The notes beneath the pieces were generated by a model. That model saw only the letters and a program-made list of their open reading frames with translations. It ran no database searches and had not been told where the DNA came from. The position numbers and the translations under genes are program-made. From Maratus speciosus (Eukaryota > Arthropoda > Arachnida > Araneae > Salticidae), in the NCBI GenBank assembly GCA_963932465.1, contig OZ010790.1, forward strand, positions 347,535,087 through 347,599,086: a DNA stretch of 64,000 nt, given 5' to 3'. This document shows positions 10,214-22,874 of this stretch, piece by piece (position 1 is the first letter of the stretch; the number at the start of each line of letters is the position of its first letter).

Positions 10214-10732
10214 CAGGGTGTCAACAAATTAGTTGGGCAATTTCGTAAGTTAAGATCTCCCGAAATATTAAATGAAATTAACTAGTTTAAAGTCAAACTA
10301 GTAGTAATATTGCTGAAGTTTATTCATAGATGGCGTTATGTGTCATAACTGACGCTATCGCTTAGCAAGCGGAGGTGTGGCCACCATGGCCACCATGATC
10401 ACAAGATCTTTAATCACTTGATTTCGGTGTATGGGGTTTTGTAAAGGATCAAGTGTACAAGCCGTCACTTCCTGCATCCATTCCTGAACTAAAAGCAAGA
10501 ATCTGCACTGCATTTAATTTGATCGACGAAAACATGCTGACAAATCTGTGGCAAGAAATAATTTACCGATGGGACATTTGCAGAGTCACGAAAGGAAGTC
10601 ATATCGAACATTTGTGATAATGGTAAACTTGAACTATTTTTCTATCTTACGATAATATGTACTTTAATTTTTTTCCTGTCAATTCCATTCAATAAATCAT
10701 TCTTTTTTTCCAACTAATTTGTAGACACTCTG
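10214..10732 (+). mobile_element. Internally deleted mariner-type element
   Basis: Ends are CAGGGTGTCAACAAATTAGT on the left and the inverse of CAGAGTGTCTACAAATTAGT on the right, each flanked by TA (10212-10213 and 10733-10734). The 519-bp interior keeps only the C-terminal part of a transposase of the same broad family as the intact mariner, so it is a non-autonomous relic. Confidence 0.8.
10378..10617 (+). pseudogene. Transposase C-terminal remnant (mariner type)
   Basis: One frame reads from a Trp-Pro-Pro-rich segment with two stops (TGA then TAA within about 10396-10413), through a degenerate version of the block containing the third catalytic Asp (SLDF), into WGFVKDQVYKPSLPASIPEL and ends with RVTKGSHIEHL before TGA 10615-10617. 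The last 60 codons (from 10432) are open. The order and the HIEHL-type terminus match the end of mariner-type transposases. DNA-binding and most catalytic sequence is deleted. Confidence 0.75.
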
Positions 10733-10734
10733 TA

Positions 10735-11390
10735 TATAGGGTATTGAGACCACAGTGGACAAATCTCACCAGTAATGCTTTCGAAAAATTTGTAAAAACT
10801 TTTGTTAAACTCTTTTAGGCCATTCTGACCGAGTTTCTTCAGCAAGCATATGGTGATTAAGTTGGCAGTGCCAGAGTGGACCAAGCCACTTAATCTATTC
10901 TTGCACTGGCAACTTGATATCCATGGTCAATCTATTAAACTGGCTCTATCACTTGAACAGTTTCGAAATGAATAAAATTGTACAGTCATTAGATGGCATG
11001 GCATACAAAGCTTTGAAACTTCAAACTCACTTTTTACAAAAATGTGGGAAAACGTCTCATTACATTATAGGAAACAAATTTGTTTGCATTTTTGTTTGCG
11101 CAGTAGTGAATTTCGTCACACAAAATAGTCTAGTTTTTTCTTTAACGACGCAAAGCAATCTGGGAAGAAGAAGGAAAGAAAATGCTCAATATATATCAGG
11201 ATGCGAATGTGAAGTAGTAAACATTATTAACATTGTATAGTGCAAGGTTCCCACTTGGTCCATTTTTTGAATATTACTTTTTTCAAAGGAAAATTTTCTT
11301 TTTTGATTTATCTTACAAACTCTGTAGTAATCCATTCAGAAACTAATTTCTACTACAAATGTTGTAAAAATTTTCTTCGGAAATGGGGCA
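10735..11390. other. No gene seen
   Basis: AT-rich sequence. A 108-codon open frame at 10914-11240 has no recognisable motif or repeat of coding character and is taken as chance. Confidence 0.55.
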
Positions 11391-11727
11391 TTCTCACAAT
11401 CTTTTGACATTTCAGGAATAAAAATCTGGTAAAATTAAACTTACTAAAATAACATTTTAAAGTTATAGAAGAATGCCTTAATGATTAAAAAATTTTAAAA
11501 AAAAGCGATTTTTTTTTTTTTTTTTTTTTTTTTAACTGAGGTTTAAGTTAAACTTCCAAGTTTAGCTTTACTTACCATTTTACCGCTATAACTTTTATTT
11601 TCTTCTAAATTTTTTCTTATAATGAATTTGCATAGTACCCACAGGATATTTAATTAAGAAATAATAACAATGTAGTATTTTTAGTTCAAAATTTTCGTAT
11701 AACATTGTCTTAAACGGGTGTTAAAGA

Positions 11728-11815
11728 AGAGACGGTAAGGGAAAAAAAGGGGGCGGTATAGGAAAAAAAGGGACGGTAAAGGAAAAAAAGGGATGGTAAG
11801 GATGGGACGATAAGG
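11728..11815 (+). repeat. Short tandem repeat with GGGACGGTAAGG-like core
   Basis: Four to five units of about 20-22 bp alternate a GACGGTAAGG core with an A-run and G-run. Similar cores recur singly near the other end of the same transposon, so they may be subterminal protein-binding sites; that function is inferred only. Confidence 0.7.
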
Positions 11816-11930
11816 AAAATTACCAACTATTTTTAGGCAAATCACGTTAAGACTAACTGATAACCACAATGTTCATTGATTTTTCGAAACAGTTATTTAC
11901 ATTGGATTAAATTTAAAAAAAATAATCTAG

Positions 11931-11976
11931 ACACACGGCAGTGTGTCAGCCAAGTTCGCCTGACATAGCCGTGTGT
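11931..11976. repeat. Two-tier inverted repeat (hairpin)
   Basis: Outer arms ACACACGGC and GCCGTGTGT pair perfectly, and inside them TGTCAG pairs with CTGACA around a 10-base loop. No associated gene. Confidence 0.7.
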
Positions 11977-12159
11977 TATTTACACGAAACATTTCGAGCT
12001 GTTTTCGTCAAATTTCAATGCTCTACTACTGAAAATCTATGAGACCTACGTACTTGTTATACGAAATGTGTAGTAAGGCCACCCTAATTACCTAAAATCC
12101 AAAATTTTATAAATAACGCATAATTAGTTTCCGAGATAATGGCATTTGAAAATGTCTGA

Positions 12160-12612
12160 TAATCGATAATTTTACCACTGACTGACTGACTGACTGACTA
12201 ACTCACTCATCAAACAGTTCTCGTATATCTACTGAAGCTACAGACTTTAAATTTGGTGCGAAGTTCGTTTACACAATAAAACTAAGGAAAAAAATAAAAA
12301 AAATGTGAAAATCGATGAATTACCCACCTGGGTGTACCCATTTTTGCTTTAACATTACGTCTATTAGGCGAAATTTTAATTTGCCGTAGGAGGGGACGCT
12401 GTTCTGTCGCCAAATACCGCCAAGTTTCTCGTCAACATGGCGATATATCGCCAAATTTGTTGACCAAAATTAGTCGCCAAAATTGACGCCACTTTGGTGA
12501 TATCTCTAATATTTCGCCAAATTCCCATAGACTTCCATTGTAAACCTATACACTTACTGGGGGTTTATCTGGGTTTACTTGCTTGCAGAAAATCAACAAA
12601 TTGAGATATTCT
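12160..12612. other. Simple repeats, no gene
   Basis: A (TGAC)n run lies at about 12177-12200. Around 12400-12530 a TCGCCAAAT-like motif recurs several times. No coding potential seen. Confidence 0.55.
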
Positions 12613-14273
12613 GTCCGTCACAGAGCCCGTTCTCAGAAATTATACATGTTGGAGAATTGAAATTGTACATACTTATAGCTGAACACCTCACATCAAACGA
12701 CAATCTATAAAATTTTGAAAAAGTCGTACATTTAACCCTTTGGGCTCCCACATGTGTATTTTAAACAATTCTTTCTAAGTGAGCCCCTAATTAGGTTGGA
12801 GGAGTGTGAAAATTTGCATACTTATAGCTGAACACCTCACATCAAACGACAAATCATAAAATTTTGAAAAAGTCGTACATTTAACCCATGTGTGTATTTT
12901 AAACCCAACATGTGTATACCCAACATGTGTATTTTAAACAATTCTTTCTAAGTGAGCCGTAATTAGCTTGGAGGCGTGAAATTTTGCATACTTATAGCTG
13001 AACACCTCATATCAAATGAGAAATCATAAAATTGAAAAAGACGTACATTTAACACTTTGGGCTCCCCCATGTGTATTTTAAACAATTCTTTCAAAGTGAG
13101 CCCCTATTTAAGTTGGGGGAGTGAAATTTTGCATATTTATAGCTGAACACCTCACATCAAATGACAAGCCATAAAATTTTGAAAAAGTCGTACATTTAAC
13201 CCTTTGGTCTCTCACATGTGTATTTTAAACAATATTTTCTAAGTGAGCCTCTAATTGGGTTGGAGACGTGAAAATTTGCATACATATAGCTGAACACACA
13301 TCAAATGACAAACCATAAAATTTTGAAAAAGTCGTACATTTAATTCTTTGGGCTCCCACATGTGTATTTAAAACAATTCTTTTTAAGTGAGCCCCTAATT
13401 AGGTTGAAGGCGTGAAATTTTGCATACTTATAGCTGAGCACCTCACATCAAACGACAAACCATAAAATTTTGAAAAAGTCGTGCATTTAACCTTTTGGGC
13501 TCCCACATGTGTATTTTAAACAATTCTTTCTAAGTGAGACCCTATTTAGGTTAGAGGCGTGAAATTTTGCATACTATTAGCTGAACACCATCATGCGACA
13601 AATCATAAAATTTTGAAAAAGTCGTACATTTAACCCTTTGGGCTTCCACATGCGTATTTTAAGTAATTCTTTCTAACTGAGCCCCTTATTAAATTGCAGA
13701 TTTGAAATTTTGCATACTTATAGCAGAACACCTGAGGCCAAACGACAAATCATAAAATCTTGAAAAAGTCTTACGCTTAACCCTTTGAGCTACCACATAT
13801 GTATTTTAAGCAATTCTTTCTAAGGGAGCCCCTAATTAAGTTGTAGACATGTCTTTTTGCATACGTATAGCTGAATACCTCAGACCACACGACAAATCAT
13901 AAAATTTTCAAAAAGCCTTATATTATTCACTCCTCCGAGCTCTAACTTGTATATTTTAAGCAATTTTTCTAACCTCCGCCCTTTGACCATTGTTTCATAT
14001 TATGCACCATAGCCTTGCATATTTTAGTTCCAGTTTTTACCGCCAGGGACGCCTACTTATCTCGGGTGCTATGGGTTCAATCCCCTCGACTAATATATCT
14101 ACGGATAGTATATAAAACGGAGTTTCGTTCGGATAGAGGTTTGTTTAGGATAGAGTGCGCCCCTGGTTGCGAAATGTGGAACTAACAGATTCTTCAAAAG
14201 GATAAAATGTTTTGAAAGGAATATTAAACGAAACCCTCTGTGCGATCTGTGATCACACTTACCCACTTGTTAC
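12613..14273 (+). mobile_element. Family A Helentron-like element, copy 1 (5' truncated), with ~150-bp tandem repeats
   Basis: Nine or so direct units, mostly 144-150 bp and a few longer through small internal duplications, each contain CATACTTATAGCTGAACACC, ATAAAATTTTGAAAAAGTCG and CACATGTGTATTTTAAACAA. The array is followed by a unique segment, an inverted-repeat half-site ACGAAACCC at 14228-14236, and a 3' tail ending CCCACTTGTT near 14271. The 5' hairpin seen in copy 2 is missing. The architecture (5' hairpin, central tandem repeats, 3' half-site, short tail) resembles Drosophila DINE-1/HINE Helentrons with central tandem repeats; that assignment is inference. Confidence 0.7.
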
Positions 14274-14743
14274 TTTCAAAATCATCAGAGAAAAAGATAT
14301 TTAGTTAATTAAATTTGAAAATCCAGGGAGGGGCAATGTCCTTCCTCTTCAATGCCTCTTTGCCGGGACCCATGTGTGAATGATACATAGTGTGGCATAA
14401 GCACATAACTTTATTTTTCACTTTCAATGCCAAAAAGCAGGCCCAGTTATAGGATATTATTTGGAAAATTTAATAGGAAAATTTAATACAGAAATTTAAT
14501 AGGAATTGTTGTTTCAGAAACAATAAAAATTTCGAATCAATACATTTCGTTTCAAAACATGCATTCATTGTAGCAGTATTAAAATATAGATTTCTGCCGC
14601 AAATTGACAGCCAAATATTTTGTTGTAGGAAATTAAAATTAAAATTGAATGTTGCTTGGTGAATAAAATAGCCACATGTAAACACATTAAAAATCATTAA
14701 GTAAAGTGTCTAAATATATTGTAACTTTACAAAAAGTAATGAT

Positions 14744-15741
14744 ATCTAACAAAAACATAGCTGCGAAAAAAGGGAGCCAAGTTCTGTAAAGACAATGGCA
14801 AGAAAAGAAGTGATATCTAAGTGGGTGCCAAGTTCAAATAAAATTCACTCATACTTACCTACCGAAGTAATATAGCATTTTTTAAATTGTTTAGAAATAA
14901 AAATTATTGATAGCATATTAATAATAAATCTAGAACTTGGCAAGTTTTTGATAAATGTTATGCCTATCGATTTCATGTCTTAATAAAATGATGATGTTAA
15001 TATTAACAACAACGTCATTATAAAAAAATAATATAGTTATTATTATAAACAAATGACTCATGTTAAAGATTTGATAAACCAATAAATACACAAATACACT
15101 CCCGCTCGTCTTTGGTTATCTCTCTAGCAGCCACCCTTCGGAAACCTCAATGCAAACAGACTAAAAGGCCTGAGAAAGAGACAGATAACCCTTATGCTTG
15201 TTCTTGGTCATCCCTCTAGAGACTGCACCCCTTTAACCCTTCAAGGGCAAAGAGCTTTTATTCGTGACATGCTGAAATGATTGAATCACACCAGAATTAA
15301 AAAAGAAATTTATTTCAAAATGGGTAAAAGCTTCTTTTCACGTATTTAATAAAATTAAACTTTTTAGTCCTGAATTCTAGTGTCAATGTGGCATTTTGCA
15401 GTTAAAATTAGGTGGGATATATTTTATCTCACCACCCTTCAAGGGGAAGGAGCTCACTCAAATGAAGGCTTCAAACATGAAATAACAAGTTTTGATATAA
15501 TAATGTCATTAATAAAAATAAATGACTCGTAGGTAAAAACTTGCCAAGTTCTAGATTTATTATTAATATGCTATCAATAATTTTTATTTCTAAACAATTT
15601 AAAAAATGCTAGAATACTTCAGTAGGTAAGTTTGAGTGAATTTTTTTTTTAACTTGGCACCCACTTAGATATCACTTCTTTTCTTGCCATTGTCTTTACA
15701 GAACTTGGCTCCCTTTTTTCACAGCTATGTTTTTGTTAGAT
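14744..15741. mobile_element. Fold-back element with ~205-bp arms
   Basis: Left arm (about 14744-14949) and right arm (about 15535-15741) are inverted copies, both running from ATCTAACAAAAACATAGCTG at the outside to CTAGAACTTGGCAAGTTTTT at the inside, with a few indels. The ~585-bp loop includes a segment (15235-15475) related to the piggyBac-like MITE at 47418-47635. No ORF. Target duplication unclear. Confidence 0.75.
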
Positions 15742-16359
15742 AATAATTTACCTCGAAAAGTGCAGGAATAAACCTTGGGGACGGTAACACTATCAATAAA
15801 GCCCGATGCTTAAAATTGATATTTAAATACTGGTTTAAATTCTGCAGTAAATTTCCTGTCAAAAAATTCTAGCCATTCTTTCTCTAGCACGAGAAAAAAG
15901 TGGAAAATTCTGTGGCTGTATCTGAAGTGATGTCCTGTATAAGTTTAGCAAGAGGGACGGTAAGGAATCTAAAACTCAGGGACAGAGTTAAAAAAAATAA
16001 CAACCTTAAAAATGTGTGCAGGTTAATTTTTTTATTACATATTTATATAAAAGAATAGTCCCAGTTTCGGAAAAAAAATTACATCGAATTACTTTTATTG
16101 AAACAATTTTATACAGACAGCTCCAAACTTAAAAATTAGTAGCAGGGACACCGCTCGGTATAGTAATTTCGTGATATATTTGGACCCCTAACATCATCCA
16201 AAACTTATTTATCTCTTTAATATTGTTATACAATCATGCAATGGGATGTTTTTCAGTATAATAAATGAAAAAAAAACCAGAATATGTACTAAAATAAAAA
16301 TTATTATTCAGGGACAGAAAAATATAGAAAAGTCAAAAGATTGTGAGAATGCCCCAAAT

Positions 16360-17645
16360 ACTGCCATTGAAAAAAAGTGACCAGTGGCAGCCCTGATACT
16401 TGATTACTGCATGAAAATTTTCTTACTCTGCTCCCTTCCGCTGAGTAATCTCTTCAGACCTAAGGTACACAAATGTAAACTTTTATTCTTTTTTTCCTAA
16501 AAACTAAAGCAGAGTTCGTACGGGTACCGTTATTTTCAAGGCCCGATATCAGAATTTTTTTATCGAAAAATAAATTAGTTTAAACGGACGAAATTTCGCC
16601 TTATTTCAGGAGAGATTTTTCATAAGAAAATACTGGTTCCGAAGAATTTCTTAGTCTGGAAATTCAAGCACCCGTACGAACCCTGTAAAGTGTTTGATTT
16701 TTTTTACATTTTTACTTTACTTCTATATATCTAAAGGTTTTTTACTTTGAAACAAAACCGATAAATGAAAGCATTAATGCTTATTTACTCATAAAATAAA
16801 TGTTATTTTCATCTGAGTTTGAAAAATGTTTTCAAGACAGTAGTGGCCAAGAAAGTAAATAATTTTCATAACTATTTAACTTAACCTTGTACAATAACAA
16901 AAATTGAAGAATTTGTAGACCAGTCACGTGTTTAAAGTTATTGCATTTAGCGTTACACGCAATAGCGTTTGCTATTGCGTGAATTTAGGTTATTGATAGT
17001 TAACCCTTTGTATCACCGTGTTGCATATCTGCAACATACTCAAAAGTCAATGTTACTTATGCAGTGGGATTGCTTTAAAATACGATTTTATTTATTGAAG
17101 CTATTGTCCAACACAGCAGTTAATATAAATTGTTCATTGAATTCTCAAAAGACAGCGATACCGAGTTAACTTTTCATGCCAAAGTTTTATTTAACACTTG
17201 AGAGGGTTTATACTGTCATTACTAAAATGAATTTCGTAAATTTTGTCAAATTGAAAAAGCTGATAAGTACAAAAATAGATTATTTACAAAGGTATGTTTG
17301 TTTACTTCACAATTTTGTCTAACCATTACTCGTCAGTAATCCGTGAATCCATTGAAATTTTACTTAGAAGTGATAATGTTTGTAACGATGTCCTTTCCTA
17401 TAATATTCACGCAATTTGATACAATATTCTAAATATTTCAAGACCTCCTGATAATATGAACTGACCTTTTCACCCCTCTGCAGAGAAATGGACTGAACTC
17501 CGCTTGCTCATGCGTACTATTTTTCTTTTTGTTTTTAAAATTTATTTCTATTCAGTCAGTCATCTTTTTAACACTTTCCAACAAAGTTGAAAAGTGTTTA
17601 TATATTAGTAATGATTGCTCGAAATGCATTTCTAATTATGATATG
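16360..17645. other. No gene seen; perfect 11-bp hairpin at 16956-16981
   Basis: AT-rich. At 16956-16981 CACGCAATAGC and its exact inverse flank a GTTT loop, a perfect stem-loop without a U-run or adjacent gene. No other support for a gene. Confidence 0.55.
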
Positions 17646-18840
17646 TAGCCCAGTGGTAGGGATAAAAAAAATGGTCGAATTCGGAATTATTAGGGGAAAG
17701 CTGGAAATTGTTTTAATCCCTTCAGTTTAGGTCTAGAATGAATATGCTATGTTTCCCCCCTCGTATTAGGTGAGCGTTAGGAAATATGTATAGATTTATA
17801 GTAAAAAAAACACGTTTTTTTTTTTGCATACCATAACAATATCTCAAAACAGCTAACTCTGTCAAAAACATTGTCAATATAAATGTTGTAGAGCTTAAAA
17901 TTCTGAGTAAAATGAGTACCTACACTTAATATTTTTGTTGAACATTAAGGTCACAATTCCAGTTTAAAATTTTAGACCCAAGGTCGGGGGGTGGAACTCA
18001 GAATTAATTAGGAGTAAACTGGAAATTGTTTTAAGCCCTTCAGTTTAGGTCTAGAATGAATGTACTATGTTTTCTTCCTCGTATTTGGGTGAATATTAGA
18101 AAATATGTACATATTTATCTTCAAAAAACAAGTTTTTTTAAATTACCTAAACAATATCTCAAAAAAGCTAACTTTATAAAAAACATTGTCAATACAAATG
18201 TTGTAGAGCTTAAAATTCTGAATAAAATGAGTACCATCATTAATATTTTTGTTCAACATTAAGGTCGCAATTCTATTTCAAATTTATGCCTTAATCGCTA
18301 AACAAAATTTTTCAAATCAAGAGCTTGAAGCCAGAAGAGACAAAGTTAACTTAACAATATCTCAAAACAACTAACTCTATTAAAAACATTGTCAGTACAA
18401 AAGTTGTAGAGCCTAAAATTCTGAGTAAAATGAGTACCTACACTTAATATTTGTGTTCTGTATTAAGGACGCAGTTTTGAGATATTGTTAAGTTAACTTG
18501 GTCTCTCCTGGCTTCAAGCTCTTGATTTGAAAAATTTTGAAATAGAATTGCGACCTTAATATTGAACAAAAACATTAATGATGGTACTTATTTTATTCAG
18601 AATTTTAAGCTCTACAACATTTGTATTGACAATGTTTGTTATAGTGCTAGCTGTTTTGAGATATTGTTAAGGTATGTAAAAAAACGTGTTTTTTGACTAT
18701 AAATCTATACATATTTCCTAACGCTCACCTAGTACGAGGGGGAAAACATAGCATATATTCTAGACCTAAACTGAAGGATTAAAACAATTTCCAGCTTTCC
18801 CCTAAATAATTCCGAATTCAACCCCCTAACCACTGGGCTA
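17646..18840. mobile_element. Fold-back element with duplicated arm
   Basis: The outer ends are TAGCCCAGTGGT at 17646 and its inverse ending 18840. The left side holds two direct, diverged copies of one ~300-bp unit (17690-17985 and about 18005-18290) sharing CAGTTTAGGTCTAGAATGAA and ACATTGTCAATAYAAATGTT, then a third partial unit. The right arm (about 18545-18840) is an inverted copy of the unit. A small palindrome around GTTAACTTAACAATATCTCA lies at the centre (about 18340-18520). No coding sequence. Confidence 0.75.
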
Positions 18841-18853
18841 ATGCGCTTTTTTT

Positions 18854-20034
18854 GGGTTTCGTTCATCTGACGAAACCCTATTCGTCTCGCTCCTCTGTCT
18901 GTCAGTCCGTCTGTCACACAGCCCGTTCTCAGAAACTATACATGTTGGAGAATTGAAATTTTGCATACTTATAGCTGAACACCACACATCATACGACAAA
19001 TCATAAAATTTTGAAAAAGTCGTACATCTCGTATCTCGTCATACTCGTCGTACCCTTTGGGCTGCCACATGTGTATTTTAAACAATTCTTTCTAAGTGAG
19101 TCCCTAATTAGGTTGGAGGCGTGAAATTTGGCATACTTATAGCTGGACACCTCACATCAAACGACAAATCATAAAACTTTGAAAAAGTAGTACATTTAAC
19201 CCTTTGAGCTCCCACATGTGTATTTTAAACAATTATTTCTGAATGAGCCCCTATTTAGGTTGAAGGCGTGAAATTTTGCATACTTATAGCTTATAGCTGA
19301 ACACCACATATCATACGACAAATCATAAAATTTTGAAAAAAAAAATCGAACATTTAACCCCTTCTGCTCCCACATGCGTATTTTAAGCAATTCTTTCTAA
19401 CTGAGCCCCTTATTAAATTGGAGGTTTGAAATTTTGCATACTTATAGCAGAACACCTGAGGCCATGCGACAATTCATAAAATCTTGAAATAGCCTTACGT
19501 TTAACCCTTTGAGCTACCACATATGTATTTTAAGCAATTCTTTCTAAGAGAGCCCCTAATTAAGTTGGAGACATGAATTTTTGCAACTTATAACTGAATA
19601 CCTCAGAACACACGGCAAATCATAAAATTTTCAAAAAGTATTATATTATTTACTCCTCCGGGCTCTAACGTGTGTGTTTTAAGCAATTTTTCTAACCTCC
19701 GCCCTTTAATCGGGGAGCACTTTTCCAACTTTTGCCGACACCCCTTTGACCATTCTTTCATATTATGCACCATAGCCTTACATATTTTAGTTCCACTTTT
19801 TACCGCCAGGTGCGACTACTTATCTCGGGTGCTCTCGGGCCAATCCCCTCGACTAATATACCTACGGATAGTATATAAAACGGAGTTTCGTTCGGATAGA
19901 GGTTTGTTTAGAATAGAGTGCGCCCCTGGTTGCGAAATGTGGAACTAACAGATTTTTCAAAAGGATAAAGTGTTTTGAAAGGAATATTAAACGAAACCCT
20001 CTTTGCTACCTGTGATCAGACTTACCTACTTGTT
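18854..20034 (+). mobile_element. Family A Helentron-like element, copy 2 (complete)
   Basis: Starts with a perfect hairpin, GGGTTTCGT and ACGAAACCC around a 7-base loop (18854-18878), followed by a CTGTCTGTCAGTCCGTCTGT-like pyrimidine run. About five ~145-170-bp tandem units follow, sharing CATACTTATAGCTGAACACC. The left half of the hairpin recurs inverted as ACGAAACCC at 19991-19999, then a 35-base tail ends CTACTTGTT at 20034. The 5' end abuts a T-run and no target duplication is seen, as expected for Helentron-type rolling-circle elements. No ORF, so non-autonomous. Confidence 0.75.
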
Positions 20035-22136
20035 CAGTATATTTATGCATACTATACTGTAAAGTGCGTATAAATGCTATAGTTCGTATACAGAGCTACA
20101 GAAATGAATTCGTAAAGATTACTGAGTATGAGCATAAATTGCTCAAAAGTGGGTTTTAAAGGAGTTATGCATTTTTACGCTGAACTGAATTTAGTGTACT
20201 ACGAAATATTTGTAGAATATAGATAAAATGATATACAGGGCCACGCAAAGACTTGGATACATGGCCGCCTATGGGTGATAATCTCTGGAAATGTAATTTC
20301 AGTAGTTTTAAGTATGTTTTGATTTGGATTAAATTTTAGCTAATTAGTGGCATGTAATAAAGGCACTAGGTAAACTACAGGGCTGTACAAATGTATTCAG
20401 GTATATGTTTCCATCTATTAGTATAAATTGCTGAAAGATGAATTCCAACCTGTTATGCATTTTCTTGCTAAACTAAATTTTCCCATTACGGTAACTACTG
20501 AAATCAGATTTTTAAATGCTTACTTAGTTATCATATTTACCTTATTTCCTTAAGTAACGAAGTTTCGTTAAAGCTTTCAGGGAGTGTTGGGAAGTGTTTC
20601 ATAATCTATGCTGTACGCATGATTTTTCTTACTTTTTTCCCTTTGAAAATGAACGGGTGTGTGTTCGAAAGATTTCAGGGTTGCATTAAATAATATTTTT
20701 ATATGTTTGTGTCACCTTTTAAGTTGTTATAAGTATATTATAAAGTTTATTAATGACAAGGTGAAAATTTCCTTCACGACACTAGTGTTTAAAACAGTGT
20801 TTTGACCCAATTGAGTTTTAGTTTGTTTTAACTATAGTTTTGCAATATACTAGGGGGCTGTGCCCCCTACGAGCTACGCTCGCCAACCCCCGTTCCGACA
20901 TCCCAGATTCTAAAAGCAGGCTAATTTCACCGGCTTTAAAAAGATTAAATTATAATTTAAAAAAACAGTGGCTATCACCCTGTAAACGGATTTTCATTCA
21001 TATTCCTTTGATTGGAGATTTTTAAGGCGAAATTAGCGTTTGTTAAGGGATACAGTGGCTGTTTTCGCCTTTGATTAAAAAAAAATTAGTTAAAAATTAG
21101 AAAATAAGCTAATATAAAATGAATTATGTAAACAGAATCCTTGTCTCTGTTTTTTAACAGCTCTATAAGAAAGTTCTTTTAAATAACACATTTGAAATGT
21201 ATCGTTTTATATCTGACGTAATTTTCACCAAAGTTTTCTATCTTATTTTAACATTCACATGAAAATACTTATGTTGTTAGAAAGGAAACATTATTTGTGC
21301 TGTCTTAGAATTCACGATAATAGTTGAAAAGATTATCTCAAAATATGAAATTAATGTCTCGTAAAAATATATTTTTTAATTTAAACTGTTTTGCCAACTG
21401 TCAATCATTTGGACTTTTTAAATATGACGTAAACTTCCTCTATTTGCGATTTTTAACGTATAATAATGAATTTATTATTTAAAAATTTTCTTTCTCTTTT
21501 AAAATTCATGTGTAACTATAGTTTTTATGACGTAATTTTCGTTATTGTCCTGATTTTTAACACGTAATCACGTAATTCTCATTTGAAAGTTTTTTTCTTA
21601 TTATAATTTCCACGTGTAAATAATTTTTGAATTTGAAGGAAATATTATTCTTTGCGCTGTTTTTAAAATCGGCAGCAGTTTAAAATAATATCCTTTTTTA
21701 AAATATGTAAAAAATATCTTTCGAAATGCTAAAAATTTCAATTAAAAATGGAGATAAGTCCTCAAAAAATGAGTCAAATTAAAAAAATAAACGCAGTCTG
21801 CCCACCGGGAATTCCTAATGTATTGATGTAAAAATGTTTAAATTCCAATGTATAGTTTTTGCTCATATATTTTTTTTTAATGAAATGATTTTGACTAACT
21901 TTACCATTAAATATCTCTTAAAATAATTATTCGATTTAACAGCTGTCTGCATCAGCGTATTTATCAAACATTTCTCTATAATATCACCAATTTTCATATG
22001 AAACAGTTTTCTTAATATTAACGGAGAAAGACCCCGGTCACAATAAATATGGATGCCGATCTAAGAATATACCGGGAAGATCTACGCAGATTTTTATTGG
22101 TCCATTTCCAAATCGTTACTTTTTTTAGGTGCGTTC
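20035..22136. other. No gene; dispersed repeat family D copy at ~20851-21140
   Basis: Around 20851 the sequence GGGGGCTGTGCCCCCTACGA leads into a ~290-bp block that recurs with moderate divergence at about 25449-25760, both including GAGCTACGCTCGCCAA-like and TCTAAAAGCA motifs. A 61-codon ORF here is incidental. The rest is AT-rich with no feature I can name. Confidence 0.55.
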
Positions 22137-22874
22137 GTAATTATATAAATACGTAGCACCTATAGTCGTCGTTCAGTCCGTCTGTTGGCATATAACAGAG
22201 CAAAAAGTACCCGACCGAATGGTCTGAAATTTTAAATATATAATTGTTGCAAAATTTTGTCGAGTCATTTCGAATTTTATGAAAATCGGATGTATAATTC
22301 AATTACAGGGACAGTCAAAAATTTTCCGTTACATTACGGCCAATGGGAATAAATTTTTGCAAGTGCATTTTAATGATGTTACAGCATTCCGAATGGTCTG
22401 AAATTTTAAATATATAAATTGTTGCAAAATTTTGTCGAATCATTTGAAATGTTATCAAAATCGAATGTATAGTTTAATTACAGGGACTGTCAAAAGTTTT
22501 CCGTTACATTACGACCAATGGGAATTTTAATGATGTTACAGCCTTCCGAACGGTCTGAAATTTTAAATATATAATTGTTGCAAAATTTTGTGGAGTCATT
22601 TCAAATTTTATGAAAATTGGATGTATAGTTTAATGACAGGGACAGTTAAAAGTGTTCCGTTTACATAACCAATGGGAAAGAAAAAATATTTCAAGTGCAT
22701 TTTAATGATATTACAGCCTTTCGAACAGAATGAAATGGATATGGATATGCACTTATTGAAGTGCACTAAAATAGACATTCAGTACAATATGCGATCAAAA
22801 ATATTTATAAAACTAGTTATAGTACGAAGGCATCTCATTTGCCGCGTTTGACGAGCAATTTATTCCAACTTGTT
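22137..22874 (+). mobile_element. Family B Helentron-like element, copy 1
   Basis: After a T-run it starts AGGTGCGTTCGTAATTATAT, with AGGTGC pairing to GCACCT at about 22162 to form a 5' hairpin, then a TCAGTCCGTCTGT run. Tandem units of about 157-175 bp follow, each with CTGAAATTTTAAATATATAA and ACAGGGACAGTYAAAA. A degenerate inverted half-site (near 22820-22834) and a tail ending CCAACTTGTT at 22874 close the element. Same architecture as family A with different unit sequence. Confidence 0.7.

Larger units (their letters stand above)
11395..16355. mobile_element. Unclassified DNA transposon with 4-bp target duplication
   Basis: Both ends start GGGGCATTCTCACAATCTTT and continue identically for a few more bases. 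They are flanked by AAAT (11391-11394 and 16356-16359), consistent with a 4-bp target duplication. Subterminal copies of GGGACGGTAAGG-like sequence occur near both ends (11728-11815; 15779 and 15953). No transposase was found in 4.96 kb. A Helentron-like family A copy (12613-14273) and a fold-back element (14744-15741) are nested inside. The superfamily is unknown to me. Confidence 0.65.

Noticed and set aside
10914..11240. 108-codon ORF on the plus strand
   Set aside because: No motif, no promoter context, no relation to the neighbouring mariner relic; length is plausible by chance in this window.
12613..14000. Regularly spaced repeats as a CRISPR array
   Set aside because: Units are ~150 bp of continuous tandem sequence with no distinct spacers, in a eukaryotic context with no Cas genes. 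The same applies to 2552-4100.
18824..18846. tRNA-derived SINE head (TAGCCCAGTGG resembles an A box)
   Set aside because: The element is an inverted-repeat structure with the motif at both ends; a B box at proper spacing and a poly-A or SINE tail are absent.
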